Source of the DNA: JACKIC01 sp964392305
Lineage (GTDB): Bacteria > Planctomycetota > UBA1135 > UBA2386
Direction: 5' to 3'
DNA length: 64,000 nt
Assembly: GCA_964392305.1 (NCBI GenBank)
Contig: CAYMPV010000003.1
Coordinates: forward strand, 190,279 to 254,278
Every line of letters starts with the position of its first letter. Positions within the stretch are counted from its first letter, which is position 1. A model generated the notes under the pieces. It saw only the letters and a list, made by a program, of their open reading frames with translations, was not told where the DNA came from and made no database searches. Below, piece by piece: positions 36,203-45,341 of the stretch. Position numbers and translations under genes: made by a program.

Positions 36203-37600
36203 CTACTTCTGTTCCGGTGGCTCGATCTTCCCTGCAAAGCCCTGTTCCCTGATGGTCTGCAGGACGGTGTCGAGCGACACATTGCGGGTGATCGTGATGG
36301 TGGCGCGGGCCGACTCGTAGTCGACCTGCGCCGCCTCGACGCCAGCGAGATCCTGGAGTCGCGCCTGCAGGGCGCTGGCGCAGCCCGCCCAGGTCATGCC
36401 GCTCAAGGCGATGCGGACCGTGCGAGAGCTGGCGATCGGCGTTCCGGAGTAGCCAGCCTCGCGGATCGCCTCGAGCAACGCGGCCTCGGACGGCTCTGGC
36501 CGGGCAGCGTAGAGAACATGGGCAGTCTTCGTCTCGAACGAGACTTCGACCCGGGCAACACCGGGCACTCGGCCCAAGTGCTCGCGGAGCGACATCGCGC
36601 ACGCCTCGCACGTCATTCCTGTGATCTGGAACACGCGGCTCTCTCCTGGGGTGGGTACCGCGGGCAGCCGTGGCTGATTGCCTCCGAGGAGGTAGCCGAC
36701 GTAGTTCGGGAACAGAGTGAACGCCACGACGACGGCCGTCGCACCCCAGAGCATGCTCCGATTGACGCGCTGAAGCCGCGGGTTGGGCACCGCGCAAGCT
36801 TCGCCAGGGCCGCACTTCTGCTTGCGGAAGTAGACCAGGTAGAAGCCGCTGGCGAGCAGCAGACCTGTCGCACCAAGCAGGTAGGGGCGATACGCCTCGA
36901 AGAACCCAGCAACGCCTGCGGCCGAAGCGCCGAACGCGATCAGGAGCAGCGGCAACCAGCAGCAAGCCGACGAGAGGACAGCCGAGACGACGGCCCCGGT
37001 CGTTGCCAGGAGACTGGCGTTGGTGCTGCGCGACCGGAAGGCGGTCTTGGCCGTAGGCACAGCGCAGCAGTCTTCGGCATCACCAGGGCTCTCCAACAGC
37101 GTGACAGGGGCGCTTCTGGCCTGCGCCAGCTTCTCTGCCCGGCGGACGTTACCGAGGCAGCAGGACCCTTGCGGGTTGGTCTCTTCGCAGCGGTCGAGCC
37201 GCTGCCGGCATTTCTCGGTGATGTCTTCCGCAACCCTCGACGCACCGGTCGCGACCACCTCCGCTTCGATCTCCTCGACAGTGTGCTGGAAGCAGTAGCA
37301 GATTGGACGCGGCGACTCGGTCACCTTCTGACCGATGCGCACGCGAACTTCGTCCTTCATGATCCGCGCGCCGATGTCCGAGTGGTAGTAGGCGACCGAG
37401 CAGGATGGCTCGGCGCAGAAACGAAACCCGTCCGGGCGGCCGACACGGCGGCGCGCTTGCTCCACCACGAGGGACTCAATCGTGATCGGCTTGACGGCCT
37501 TGCCCTTGGTGCCGCAGGCCGGACATTCGACGGAAGCCATGGCCTCGGCCTTCACGCCGGTCTCGCAGCACGGGCTCTGATCCTGGTTCGTCTTGTCCAT
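36203..37600 (-). CDS. CopZ-like / MerT / HMA-HMA fusion metal transporter
   Basis: This is a 465-residue fusion protein. Residues 1-165 resemble the Archaeoglobus CopZ N-terminal domain (SPCCETG, VECPACGTKGK, FRFCAEPSCSVAYYH, ICYCFQHT), which binds zinc and a [2Fe-2S] cluster. Residues about 200-330 are MerT-like: SACCWLPLLLIAFGASAAGV has the Cys-Cys pair in the first helix, followed by further helices. One HMA domain with GMTCEACAMS comes next, then a second degenerate one, GMTWAGCAS, with Trp in place of the first Cys. It probably takes up Hg(II) or handles Cu. The start follows the MerR gene by 14 bases. Confidence 0.8.
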   Translation of the reverse strand: MDKTNQDQSPCCETGVKAEAMASVECPACGTKGKAVKPITIESLVVEQARRRVGRPDGFRFCAEPSCSVAYYHSDIGARIMKDEVRVRIGQKVTESPRPICYCFQHTVEEIEAEVVATGASRVAEDITEKCRQRLDRCEETNPQGSCCLGNVRRAEKLAQARSAPVTLLESPGDAEDCCAVPTAKTAFRSRSTNASLLATTGAVVSAVLSSACCWLPLLLIAFGASAAGVAGFFEAYRPYLLGATGLLLASGFYLVYFRKQKCGPGEACAVPNPRLQRVNRSMLWGATAVVVAFTLFPNYVGYLLGGNQPRLPAVPTPGESRVFQITGMTCEACAMSLREHLGRVPGVARVEVSFETKTAHVLYAARPEPSEAALLEAIREAGYSGTPIASSRTVRIALSGMTWAGCASALQARLQDLAGVEAAQVDYESARATITITRNVSLDTVLQTIREQGFAGKIEPPEQK

Positions 37601-37614
37601 CGGTTCGCCTCCAT

Positions 37615-38088
37615 TCAGGGACGCTTGCTTCTCGGTGAAGACCGCCGCTGCGCGGGCCGGAGTAGCGGCCAGCCTTCGTCGTCCTCCAGGGCATCCAGGA
37701 TCGGACACTCCGAAACTCCCCTTCGCCGCGCGCACTCGGACATCAGCTTCGCGAGCGCACGGCGCATGGCTTTCAGCGTGCGGATCTTCTCGTCGATGTT
37801 CCGGACCTTGGCCTCGGCCCGTTCTAGAACTTCGGCGCATCGCGCGCCGGGCATGGCACGTAACGAGAGCAGCTCCCGGACCTCGTTGAGTGTGAAGCCG
37901 AGTTCCTGGGACCGCTTGATGAAGCCGATGCGCTGAACAGTCGCTTCGCCGTAGAGACGGTAGTTCGAGGCGGTCCGCGAGGGTGCGGGGATGAGGCCCT
38001 GCTGCTCGTAGTAGCGGATGGTCTCGAAGTTGACCGCGCACTGCTTCGCCAACTGGCCTCGCGTGAGCGTGTCCGTGCCGCGGTTCAT
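37615..38088 (-). CDS. merR: MerR-family mercury-type regulator
   Basis: This is a 157-residue protein. The HTH and beta-hairpin read LTRGQLAKQCAVNFETIRYY and QGLIPAPSRTASNYRLY. The dimerisation helix is followed by three cysteines (GARCAEV, SECARR, VSECPIL) spaced as in Hg(II)-sensing MerR. It is the first gene of the operon and lies just downstream of a promoter with a MerR dyad, so it controls itself and the transport gene. No merA reductase is in the window, so detoxification would have to be completed elsewhere. Confidence 0.85.
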   Translation of the reverse strand: MNRGTDTLTRGQLAKQCAVNFETIRYYEQQGLIPAPSRTASNYRLYGEATVQRIGFIKRSQELGFTLNEVRELLSLRAMPGARCAEVLERAEAKVRNIDEKIRTLKAMRRALAKLMSECARRRGVSECPILDALEDDEGWPLLRPAQRRSSPRSKRP

Positions 38089-38098
38089 TCGCCGGACA

Positions 38099-38129
38099 TG
38101 TTACGGCTTGTAGTTGCCTACAAGGTCCA
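38099..38129 (-). promoter_or_regulatory. MerR-type promoter with 19-bp spacer
   Basis: On the minus strand a -35-like TGGACC (38124-38129) and a -10-like GTAACA (38099-38104) are separated by 19 bp. The spacer is filled by the dyad CTTGTAG-GCAA-CTACAAG (38107-38124). The over-long spacer with an internal dyad is the hallmark of MerR-activated promoters. The start codon of merR is only 11 bases downstream. Confidence 0.7.
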
Positions 38130-38149
38130 GAGGGAAGTCGAGAATGCGT

Positions 38150-38385
38150 CGAGAGTCCCTCGTACATGAGCCCCGTCGCAGCTTGGCCGGCTCCTTGACG
38201 AACTCGGCCCTTCTCGAACCTCTTGATGCAGCCGCCACAGCAGGAGCGGACCTCGCGCCCGTCGTAGAGCTTGGACTCAAGCTTGACTCGGGGTCGCCCA
38301 TCGATCCGAGATTCTTTCCGGTGATCGGGCAGGTGCCGAGCGAGTAAGCGTCACCCACGCGGGCCACAGCCTTCGCTTCTTGCCA
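38150..38385 (-). pseudogene. Frameshifted YHS-like metal-binding domain gene
   Basis: Conceptual translation across two frameshifts gives YSLGTCPITGKNLGSMGDP, then YDGREVRSCCGGCIKRFEK, then EFVKEPAKLRR. This is the pattern of small periplasmic YHS/TRASH-like proteins (C.v.G..lg.mg...y.g..v.FCC.gC...F...P..y). Fragments sit in different frames, so the gene is broken. It lies between merR and the second 80-bp repeat. Confidence 0.6.
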
Positions 38386-38396
38386 TGGCCGTGGTC

Positions 38397-38476
38397 GTCG
38401 CATCGGCATCCAGACGCCCAGCCTCGCGGAGTAAGCGCGAGGTCCAGCAACATCGTCACTTGATCGCATGCGTGTG
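38397..38476. repeat. 80-bp direct repeat, copy B
   Basis: This repeats the ArsR gene tail (translating as RIGIQTPSLAE and stop) and continues into the 3' end of the intact 38456-38791 gene. It is paired with 35294-35373. Confidence 0.8.
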
Positions 38477-38791
38477 CACCTGGGAGCCGCCACTCTCGCA
38501 AGCGGCACACTCGACGCCCGCAGGAGCACACTTCGAGCAGCGCAACATGGGCTTGCCGTCTTCCTCGTAGAGTGTGACCTCGACTTGGCAGCAGCTGCAG
38601 GCGTGAACCCGCGGACTGCGGGAGGCAGTCTGGAAGTGCCGCCCCGACCGGTGGACCCGCAGCTCCTGCACGGCAATCTCACGGCATTCCGTGCACTCGG
38701 GCACGCACTGCGGCGAGGGCGCGCCAGCGCAGCCGGTCAAGACCAGCAGGCCAACCGAAGCCAAGCGAAACCATAGGAACGAGTTCTTCAT
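38456..38791 (-). CDS. Cys-rich lipoprotein of efflux operon
   Basis: This is a 111-residue protein. The signal peptide ends at LTGCAGA. The mature part has many cysteines in pairs (CVPECTECREI, HACSCCQVEV, RCSKCAPAGVECAACESG) and a C-terminal HTHAIK, consistent with periplasmic metal binding. It is the last gene of the second RND operon, 25 bases after the His-rich lipoprotein. A remnant of its 3' end lies beyond the ArsR gene at 35.36 kb. Confidence 0.7.
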   Translation of the reverse strand: MKNSFLWFRLASVGLLVLTGCAGAPSPQCVPECTECREIAVQELRVHRSGRHFQTASRSPRVHACSCCQVEVTLYEEDGKPMLRCSKCAPAGVECAACESGGSQVHTHAIK

Positions 38792-38816
38792 CAGCGGATC
38801 CTCGGTGAGCGGCGAA

Positions 38817-39269
38817 CTACTTGCGGAACGCGATCGACGCCTTGCTTGTGCCGGCAGCGCCTTCCACCTCGAACCAGAACTTGCTCCCTTCCGGGAGCGG
38901 CTTTGGGACGTCGAGGTGGCCATGCATGTGATCACCACTACCCAGCTTGGCCTTCATCGAGCCGGCCGCCGACTCGATCCCCACCCACGCGCGAACCGTC
39001 CCGATGAGCGGCTTGTCCTTGGCGAACGAGATCTCGACGCCGACCTCCTTGCCGGCCTCTACCGCGCCCTCCTGCTCGACCTCGACGGCAACACCGCCGA
39101 GCTGGATCGAGCCGAGGCTCACCATCGCACCGTGACCGCCGCCGCCATGGTCATCGACGTGACCGGCTTCCTTGCCGTGGCCATCACCGGGCGTGTGGAC
39201 GTGCTCCTCCTTGCCGCACGCGGCGAAGAGGAACGAAGCAGCGAGAAGGGAGAGAAACTTCGTCTTCAT
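38817..39269 (-). CDS. His-rich lipoprotein of efflux operon
   Basis: This is a 150-residue protein with signal LLAASFLFAACGKEE. The mature N-terminus is rich in His, Gly and Asp (HVHTPGDGHGKEAGHVDDHG, GGGHG), a typical low-affinity metal-binding segment. A beta-rich domain follows with DHMHGHLDVPKPLPEGSKFW. ATG overlaps the pump stop by 4 bp. It probably delivers or buffers metal for the RND pump. Similar proteins accompany Cus/Czc systems in several phyla. Confidence 0.72.
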   Translation of the reverse strand: MKTKFLSLLAASFLFAACGKEEHVHTPGDGHGKEAGHVDDHGGGGHGAMVSLGSIQLGGVAVEVEQEGAVEAGKEVGVEISFAKDKPLIGTVRAWVGIESAAGSMKAKLGSGDHMHGHLDVPKPLPEGSKFWFEVEGAAGTSKASIAFRK

Positions 39270-42200
39270 GTCAACTCCAAGGCATCAGGCGTTTGGCCCT
39301 TCGGACCGACCGGGTGGTTCCTGAACATCAGGTAGAACCCGGCTGGCACGACGAGCAGGTTGAGAAAGGTCGAGGACAAGAGGCCGCCCAGCACGACTAC
39401 CGAGAGCGGAGCGAGGATCTCGCTGCCGGGCTCGCCAGCAGCCATCACGATGGGCAACAGGCCGAGTGCCGCCGTGAGCGCCGTCATCAGGATCGGCACC
39501 AGCCGTTCCATCGATCCGCGCAGGATGGCTTCCTGCAGCGGGACGCCTTCATGCATCAGGTCGAAGTAGTGACGCACGAGCAGGATGCCGTTGCGCACGG
39601 CGATGCCGAACAGCGTGATGAACCCGACCATGCTGGCGATCGAGATTACCGGCGCGACGTAGCGTTCGCTGCCGAGGCCGAACAGAGCGAGCGTGTTCCA
39701 GAACAGGCTCGGCGACTCGGTCAGGTAGATGGCCACGATGCCGCCGATCAGTGACAGCGGCAGGTTGACCATCACCAGTACCGCAGCCCGCATCGACCCG
39801 AGTGCCGCGTTGATGAGCAGCAGCATCACGACGATGACGAATGCTCCCATCACGAGAATGGTCTTGCTGGCGGACTGCTGCGCTTCGAACTGCCCGCCCA
39901 GAGCGAGTGTGCAGCCTACCTTCGTGACAATCGGCTCGACGCGATTCTTGACCTCCTCGACGAGCTGGCCGAGGTTGAAACCCTCGGCGACGTTGCAGGA
40001 GATCACCGCCTTGCGCTTGCCGTTCTCGCGCGCGATCAGGTTGGAGGTGCGCTCCCTGCCCATGTCGGCGACGTCGCGAAGCCGCACCGTGGCTCCACCG
40101 ACCCCGCGCAGGACCAGCTTGCCGATGTCGTCGACTCGCTCACGTTCGTCGGGATGCAGCCGCACCGTGATCGCGTAGCGCCGAATGCCCTCGTTGACCT
40201 CCGCGACGGTCTCGCCCTGCAGCGCATCCTGCACCTGCTCTGCGGCAGCGGCGGGGCTCAGACCGACCGCCGCGAGATCGCGTGGGCGGTAGCGAACGGG
40301 CAGCGAGGTGATCATGACCTCGCGGTTCGCGGCGACATCGCGGGTGCCCGGTAGCGACTTGAGTTCGCCCTCGATCTGCTTGGCAAGGGTCCGCAACAGA
40401 CTCAGGTCGTCGCCTTGCACGACGATCGCGATCGCTGCGGGGGTGCCCGAGAGAACGTGCGAGAGGCGGTGCTCGATGGGCTGCCCGATGCTGGTCGTGA
40501 TGCCCGGTACACCGGCGAGCACGCCGTCGATGGAGCGGCGCACATCGTGCTTGCTGAAGCCCGCAGCGATCGTCACCTCGATTTCCGAGCTGCTGACCGG
40601 CTCGGCGTGCTCGTCGCGTTCGGCGCGACCAGTGCGGCGAACGACGGAGCGCACGCCAGGGAGCGTACCCAGCTGCGCTTCGACCCCGGTCGCCAGTCGG
40701 TTGCTCTCCACCAGCGACGTGCCGGGCGGAGCCATCAGGAACACGGTGAACGTGCCCTCGTTGAACTCGGGCAGAAAGCTCGTGCCGTAGGTCTTGCCGA
40801 GGGCCAGGCTCGCGACAGTCGCCAAAGCGGAGACGGCGAGCACACTTCGGCCGCGGTGCATCACCCAGTTCAGTGCGGGTTCGTAACGCCGCTTCAGCCA
40901 ACGAACCAGGAAGCCTTCGCCGTGCGCCTTCGCGCTGACCTTGGCCAGAAGCAGCCGACAAAGGGCTGGCGTGACGGTCAGTGCCACGATCAGCGACGCG
41001 AACGTCGACACGATGTAGGCGATGCCGAGCGGTCGGAAGAACCGGCCCTCGATGCCCTGCAGGAACAGCAGCGGCACGAACACCATGCAGATGATGACGG
41101 TCGCGAACACGACCGAGCTGCGGATCTCGTTGCTGGCGTACCAGATGACGCGGAGCACCGGCTTCCTGCTGGCCTCCGGCAGCGCCACGTTCTCGTGCAG
41201 CCGGCGGAAGACGTTCTCGACGTCGATGATGGCGTCGTCGACCAGCTCGCCGATCGCGACCGCGAGGCCGCCGAGCGTCATCACGTTGATCGAGAGCCCG
41301 GCAGCCCAGAGCACGACGAAGGCGACCGCCAAGCTGAGCGGCAGCGCCGTCAGCGTGATCAGCGTCGTACGGACATCGAGCAGGAACAGGATCAGGATGA
41401 TGACGACAAAGATCGCCGCGTCCCGCAGCACCGCGATCAGGTTGTGCACGGACAGGGTGATGAAGTCCGATTGACGCATCACATGGCGATTCAGGACGAC
41501 GCCAGGAGGCATCGCCTTCTCGACCTGATCGAGCTTGCTGTCGATGGCGTCGGTCAGGTTGAGCGTGTTGGTTCCGGGTGATTTCTGCACCGACAGCACG
41601 ACTGCGGCCTTGCCGCCCTCCGTGGCGGTGCCGCGTTTGGGTGTTGCCCCGCGCACCACTTCAGCGACCTGCCCGATCGTGACCGGATGTCCGTCCTTGT
41701 AGCGCACGATGGTGCCGGCAATGTCCGCTTCCGACCGAACACGCCCCGTCTGGCGGACCGGCAATTCGAGCCCGTCGACACTCGGCAGGTAACCTGCGCC
41801 AGCTGTGCTGTGCGCCGTTCGCGCCGCCTCGACAACCTCTTCCATGGTCAGTTCGTAGAGCTGCAGAAGCTCTTGCCGCACGTTGATCTGGTATTCCGGC
41901 AGGTCACCGCCGATGGCGACGACCTGGGCTACTCCCGGCACCGCGAGCAACTGGTTGCGCAACTCGAACTCGGCGTAGGCGCGAACGGTCATGGGCGACT
42001 GACTGCCGTCGGGCGAAGACAGCGACAACAACATGATCTCGCCGGTGATCGATGTGATCGGCGTGATCTCGGCGTGCACGCTCGGCGGCAGATTGGCTCT
42101 GGCTGCGTTGAGCTTCTCGGCGACCAGAGTGCGCGCCCGATAGATGTCCTCGCCCCACTCGAACTCGACCCACACCAAGGACAAGCCGATGGCACTCGCA

Positions 42201-42451
42201 CTGCGAACACGACGGATGCCAGGAAGCCCGTTTACCGAACTCTCGATCGGGAACGTGACGTTCTGCTCGACCTCATCGGCCGCGAAGCCCGCAGCCTCGG
42301 TGAGTACGACGACGGTAGGAGCATTCAGCTCGGGGAAGACGTCCACCGGCATGCGCGGAACTTGGTAGCCCGCGAACGCCAGCAGACCCACGGCCATCAG
42401 CAGCACGATCCAGGGCTGCTGCAGCGAGAAGGCGATGAGCTTGCGAAACAT
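39266..42451 (-). CDS. HME-type RND efflux pump, second system
   Basis: This is a 1061-residue pump with a start MFRKLIAFSLQQPWIVLLMA typical for the family. TM4 reads GGLAVAIGELVDDAIIDVEN, different from the CzcA pattern in the first pump, so substrate range probably differs. All porter and membrane regions are present, ending in LLVVPAGFYLMFRNHPVGPK. It lies downstream of its adaptor (2 bases apart) and channel. Metals such as Cu, Ag, Zn or Co are possible; the sequence alone does not decide. Confidence 0.9.
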   Translation of the reverse strand: MFRKLIAFSLQQPWIVLLMAVGLLAFAGYQVPRMPVDVFPELNAPTVVVLTEAAGFAADEVEQNVTFPIESSVNGLPGIRRVRSASAIGLSLVWVEFEWGEDIYRARTLVAEKLNAARANLPPSVHAEITPITSITGEIMLLSLSSPDGSQSPMTVRAYAEFELRNQLLAVPGVAQVVAIGGDLPEYQINVRQELLQLYELTMEEVVEAARTAHSTAGAGYLPSVDGLELPVRQTGRVRSEADIAGTIVRYKDGHPVTIGQVAEVVRGATPKRGTATEGGKAAVVLSVQKSPGTNTLNLTDAIDSKLDQVEKAMPPGVVLNRHVMRQSDFITLSVHNLIAVLRDAAIFVVIILILFLLDVRTTLITLTALPLSLAVAFVVLWAAGLSINVMTLGGLAVAIGELVDDAIIDVENVFRRLHENVALPEASRKPVLRVIWYASNEIRSSVVFATVIICMVFVPLLFLQGIEGRFFRPLGIAYIVSTFASLIVALTVTPALCRLLLAKVSAKAHGEGFLVRWLKRRYEPALNWVMHRGRSVLAVSALATVASLALGKTYGTSFLPEFNEGTFTVFLMAPPGTSLVESNRLATGVEAQLGTLPGVRSVVRRTGRAERDEHAEPVSSSEIEVTIAAGFSKHDVRRSIDGVLAGVPGITTSIGQPIEHRLSHVLSGTPAAIAIVVQGDDLSLLRTLAKQIEGELKSLPGTRDVAANREVMITSLPVRYRPRDLAAVGLSPAAAAEQVQDALQGETVAEVNEGIRRYAITVRLHPDERERVDDIGKLVLRGVGGATVRLRDVADMGRERTSNLIARENGKRKAVISCNVAEGFNLGQLVEEVKNRVEPIVTKVGCTLALGGQFEAQQSASKTILVMGAFVIVVMLLLINAALGSMRAAVLVMVNLPLSLIGGIVAIYLTESPSLFWNTLALFGLGSERYVAPVISIASMVGFITLFGIAVRNGILLVRHYFDLMHEGVPLQEAILRGSMERLVPILMTALTAALGLLPIVMAAGEPGSEILAPLSVVVLGGLLSSTFLNLLVVPAGFYLMFRNHPVGPKGQTPDALELT

Positions 42452-42452
42452 G

Positions 42453-43862
42453 TTACTTGTGCTCACCTGCGTGGAAGGTCCCATCGGAGTGGAAGTGGCC
42501 GGCCTTGGCCGCTGAGCCGGAGCTGGCCAACATCAGCTCGTAGGCACCCGCGAGGACGACCTCGTCGCCGTCGCGCAACCCGCTCTTCACCTCGACCCAT
42601 CGTCCGTCGTCGAGGCCGAGATCGGCCTCCATCCGGATCACCTTGTCAGCGTCGCTCGGATCGCGACGGAACAGAACTCGTTCAAGCCCATCCTGCAGAG
42701 TCGCAGCAAGCGGAATCGCGAGCACAGGCTCGGTCGTGCCGGAGGTCTCGATCTCCAAGAAGCCAGCGACGCCGGGTCGAGCCCACGCCGCCAAAGCGGT
42801 CGGTTCGAGGAACAGGTCGATGGTGCGCAGCGACGGATCTGCATCGGAACCAAGAAGGAGGCTTCCCGGAACCCGCACTTCACTGGCACTCGTGCTGAGG
42901 GCCGGCACGGCCTGAGCCGCAAGGCCGCTGCGGAGCTGCGGCAAGTCGCTCTGCAAACCGCGAGCGCGGAATCGCACCTGACTGAGATCGCTGACGGTGA
43001 CGACCATCTGGCCCGCTTCGACCCAGGACCCTGTGGCCACCTGCAGTTGGTCGACCACGCCGTCTGTGCTCGCCCGGACCTCGATGGCCGACAGGACACG
43101 CCAGTAGGGCAACTTGCTGGCAGCACCCGGCGCGTCGGCAAGCAGTTGCTCGGTGGTCACGCCCGTGACCGCGGCTGCCGCCTCTAGTGCCAAGCGGAAT
43201 CGGTCGTGCCCAGCGATGATCTGCGCCTGCACCTCCGCCAGCGTGGCGTCGGTGGCCGCCCCCTTCTCGCGCGCTTCGGCGAGGTCAGCTCGTGACTGGG
43301 CAAGCTGAGCCCGCGCTTCCGACAGTTCTCTCGCCTGCCCGCCGACGCTGGACTGGATCTCCTCGACGTTCTTCTGCCGGGCCTCGAGCACCGTCACGGC
43401 CTCACGAAGGCTCTCCGCGTGCGCACGGTGAGCAGCAACCAGCGGCTGCATCGCCGCCAGCCGAGCCTCGTCGACCTTGACCTGCGTCGCGATCTGGCCG
43501 ATCTCGCGCTGAGCCTGACGCCAGTCGGGGGAGTCGACGCGGTAGATGGGATCGCCTGCCTTGACCATCTGCAGCGGCTTCACCAACAAGGTGACGCGAC
43601 CCAGCACGGGCGTGCGCAACTCGTGGCGTGCCGTCATCAGCAGCTCGAAGTGCCCCGAGAACCGCAGGGTTTGCGCCACGCGCCGACGCTCGACCTTGAC
43701 GAAGTCGATGCCGAGGTTCTTGCGAACGGTCTCGGGCACCGCGATGCGATTCGTCGGAACCGGCGATTCGTCCTGGCTCGCCTTGGGCTCTTGCTTCTTC
43801 GAGCAGGACGCCGCGATCAAGGAGATGACGAGAACGGAACGGAGATAGAAAGTCATGGTCAT
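42453..43862 (-). CDS. RND periplasmic adaptor lipoprotein, second system
   Basis: This is a 469-residue protein with signal VLVISLIAASCSKKQ (lipobox AASC). The lipoyl/barrel-sandwich halves flank a long coiled-coil hairpin (SLREAVTVLEARQKNVEEIQ, ELSEARAQLAQSRADLAEAR). The C-terminus ends in a His-rich tail (GHFHSDGTFHAGEHK) likely to bind metal. The ATG at 43862 overlaps the channel stop by 4 bp. It joins the pump at 39266 to the TolC-like protein at 43859. Confidence 0.88.
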   Translation of the reverse strand: MTMTFYLRSVLVISLIAASCSKKQEPKASQDESPVPTNRIAVPETVRKNLGIDFVKVERRRVAQTLRFSGHFELLMTARHELRTPVLGRVTLLVKPLQMVKAGDPIYRVDSPDWRQAQREIGQIATQVKVDEARLAAMQPLVAAHRAHAESLREAVTVLEARQKNVEEIQSSVGGQARELSEARAQLAQSRADLAEAREKGAATDATLAEVQAQIIAGHDRFRLALEAAAAVTGVTTEQLLADAPGAASKLPYWRVLSAIEVRASTDGVVDQLQVATGSWVEAGQMVVTVSDLSQVRFRARGLQSDLPQLRSGLAAQAVPALSTSASEVRVPGSLLLGSDADPSLRTIDLFLEPTALAAWARPGVAGFLEIETSGTTEPVLAIPLAATLQDGLERVLFRRDPSDADKVIRMEADLGLDDGRWVEVKSGLRDGDEVVLAGAYELMLASSGSAAKAGHFHSDGTFHAGEHK

Positions 43863-45220
43863 TCCTCCTTGGCGGGTGCCGTCAGCGACGGCCAGAAGAG
43901 CGAGTTCAATTCAACCGTGGCCTCGGCCTCGATCTCGGCGGAAGCCACGGCGGCGAGCTGCGCCTCGTAGGCGCGCGTCACGGCATCGAGGATCAGCAAC
44001 GTGTCCAGTTGGCCAAGGTCCGCGAGACGCTTGGCGTCCGCGACCTGACGCTCCGCCAGCGGAAGCAACTCGGCGTCGATGATGCGCCGCTGCTCGGCAG
44101 CCACGCGCCGACGTGTGTTCGCCTGGGCAAGCGCGTGCGTGGCGGTTTCGAATCGCTGCTTCAGCTGTTCCTCGGCGGCGGTCCTGGCTGCGCGCTTCTC
44201 GGCGATCTCTTGCGCGTTCGCGTTCCACAGCGGGATGGGCAGCGAGAAGCCGAACGCGGGACGCGGTTGGGCGTCTTCCTCTTCCCATCCAGGCTGAATC
44301 CAAAGCTCCGGCCACTGCTTGCGGATGGCAAGTTGCAGCCCGCGTTCGGCGACATCGTGTTCGCGCATGGCAAGCTCAACGAGAGGACTCTCTGTCAGCC
44401 GCGCACGCTGCTCCGCCGCAGGAACTCGCTCTGAAGTCGACAGACTGGGTTCGAGGCTCAGCTCCAGCTCCGGCGGCATACCAAGCAGTTCGCGCAGCCC
44501 CAGTTCCGCGCCCTGGGCACCGCCACGCGCCACCACAAGGTCGGCTTGGTGACGAATCCTGGCCAGCGTGAACGTGCGAACTTCGAGCTGCGTCAGCGCT
44601 TGGGATACCGCCAGTCTCGACGCAACCTGTTCGAGGTCCGACAGTCGCTGCACGAGTTCCGCCAGCAGGCCGACGCGGAGTCGCGCCGCGGAAAGGCGCG
44701 CCCAGGCAGCATCGAGGCGGTTGAGCACGTCCGCTTCGGACCGACGCGCCTCGATCAGGGCGCGCACGTGGTGCGATTCAGCCAGCGCCTTCTCCAGTCC
44801 AGGGCGCCCCGTGATCGGCAGCGTCTGCGCGACGTAGGCACCGGCGAACCAGTTGTGCTGCCAGACGTTCTCCAGCACGTAGGAGAACGAACCGCTGAGT
44901 TGGGGGTCCTCCCAAAGCCCCGCGAGCTCCGCGCTTGCCTGGGCCACCGCTGCCTGCGCTCGAACCGCCTTCAACGAAGGGTTGAAGAGCAGCGCGACGT
45001 AGCGCGCTTCTTCGAGCGACAGGCCGTCGCCGACATCAAACCCTTGGATGGCGGAGTCGTGCTGCCGAAGCGACTCGGCAAACGCTCTCACAAGCTCGGC
45101 GTCGGGAATGCGCTCGGCGAACAACCGCGCGTGGGCCTGGAGATCGACGGGAGCAGGTGCGTAGGTCTGGCAGCCTGACACGAGCAAGGCGGTCAATGCC
45201 GCCCAACGGATCGAATGCAT
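43859..45220 (-). CDS. TolC/CzcC-like outer-membrane channel lipoprotein, second system
   Basis: This is a 453-residue protein with signal ALTALLVSGCQTY (lipobox VSGC). OEP repeats follow: LSLEEARYVALLFNPSLKAV, LARIRHQADLVVARGGAQGA and RRVAAEQRRIIDAELLPLAE, with typical LDTLLILDAVTRAYEAQLAA at the end. The start at ATG 45220 fits the signal peptide; upstream codons do not look coding. It is the first gene of the RND set proper. Confidence 0.85.
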   Translation of the reverse strand: MHSIRWAALTALLVSGCQTYAPAPVDLQAHARLFAERIPDAELVRAFAESLRQHDSAIQGFDVGDGLSLEEARYVALLFNPSLKAVRAQAAVAQASAELAGLWEDPQLSGSFSYVLENVWQHNWFAGAYVAQTLPITGRPGLEKALAESHHVRALIEARRSEADVLNRLDAAWARLSAARLRVGLLAELVQRLSDLEQVASRLAVSQALTQLEVRTFTLARIRHQADLVVARGGAQGAELGLRELLGMPPELELSLEPSLSTSERVPAAEQRARLTESPLVELAMREHDVAERGLQLAIRKQWPELWIQPGWEEEDAQPRPAFGFSLPIPLWNANAQEIAEKRAARTAAEEQLKQRFETATHALAQANTRRRVAAEQRRIIDAELLPLAERQVADAKRLADLGQLDTLLILDAVTRAYEAQLAAVASAEIEAEATVELNSLFWPSLTAPAKEE

Positions 45221-45341
45221 GAGAGTCTGCGAGCGTGACGTTGGCGCGCTAACGGGACGCCGCGTCACTCGGGCAACGCGGCACAGCGAGGTCAAGTGGC
45301 CTCGGACGCCAAGCCGCAGGGCTCAGCGGGCGCGCGTCGAC

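Noticed and set aside
36023..37936. Plus-strand 637-codon open frame across the mer-type region
   Set aside because: It is antisense to the CopZ-MerT-HMA fusion and merR, which have clear motifs and start signals.
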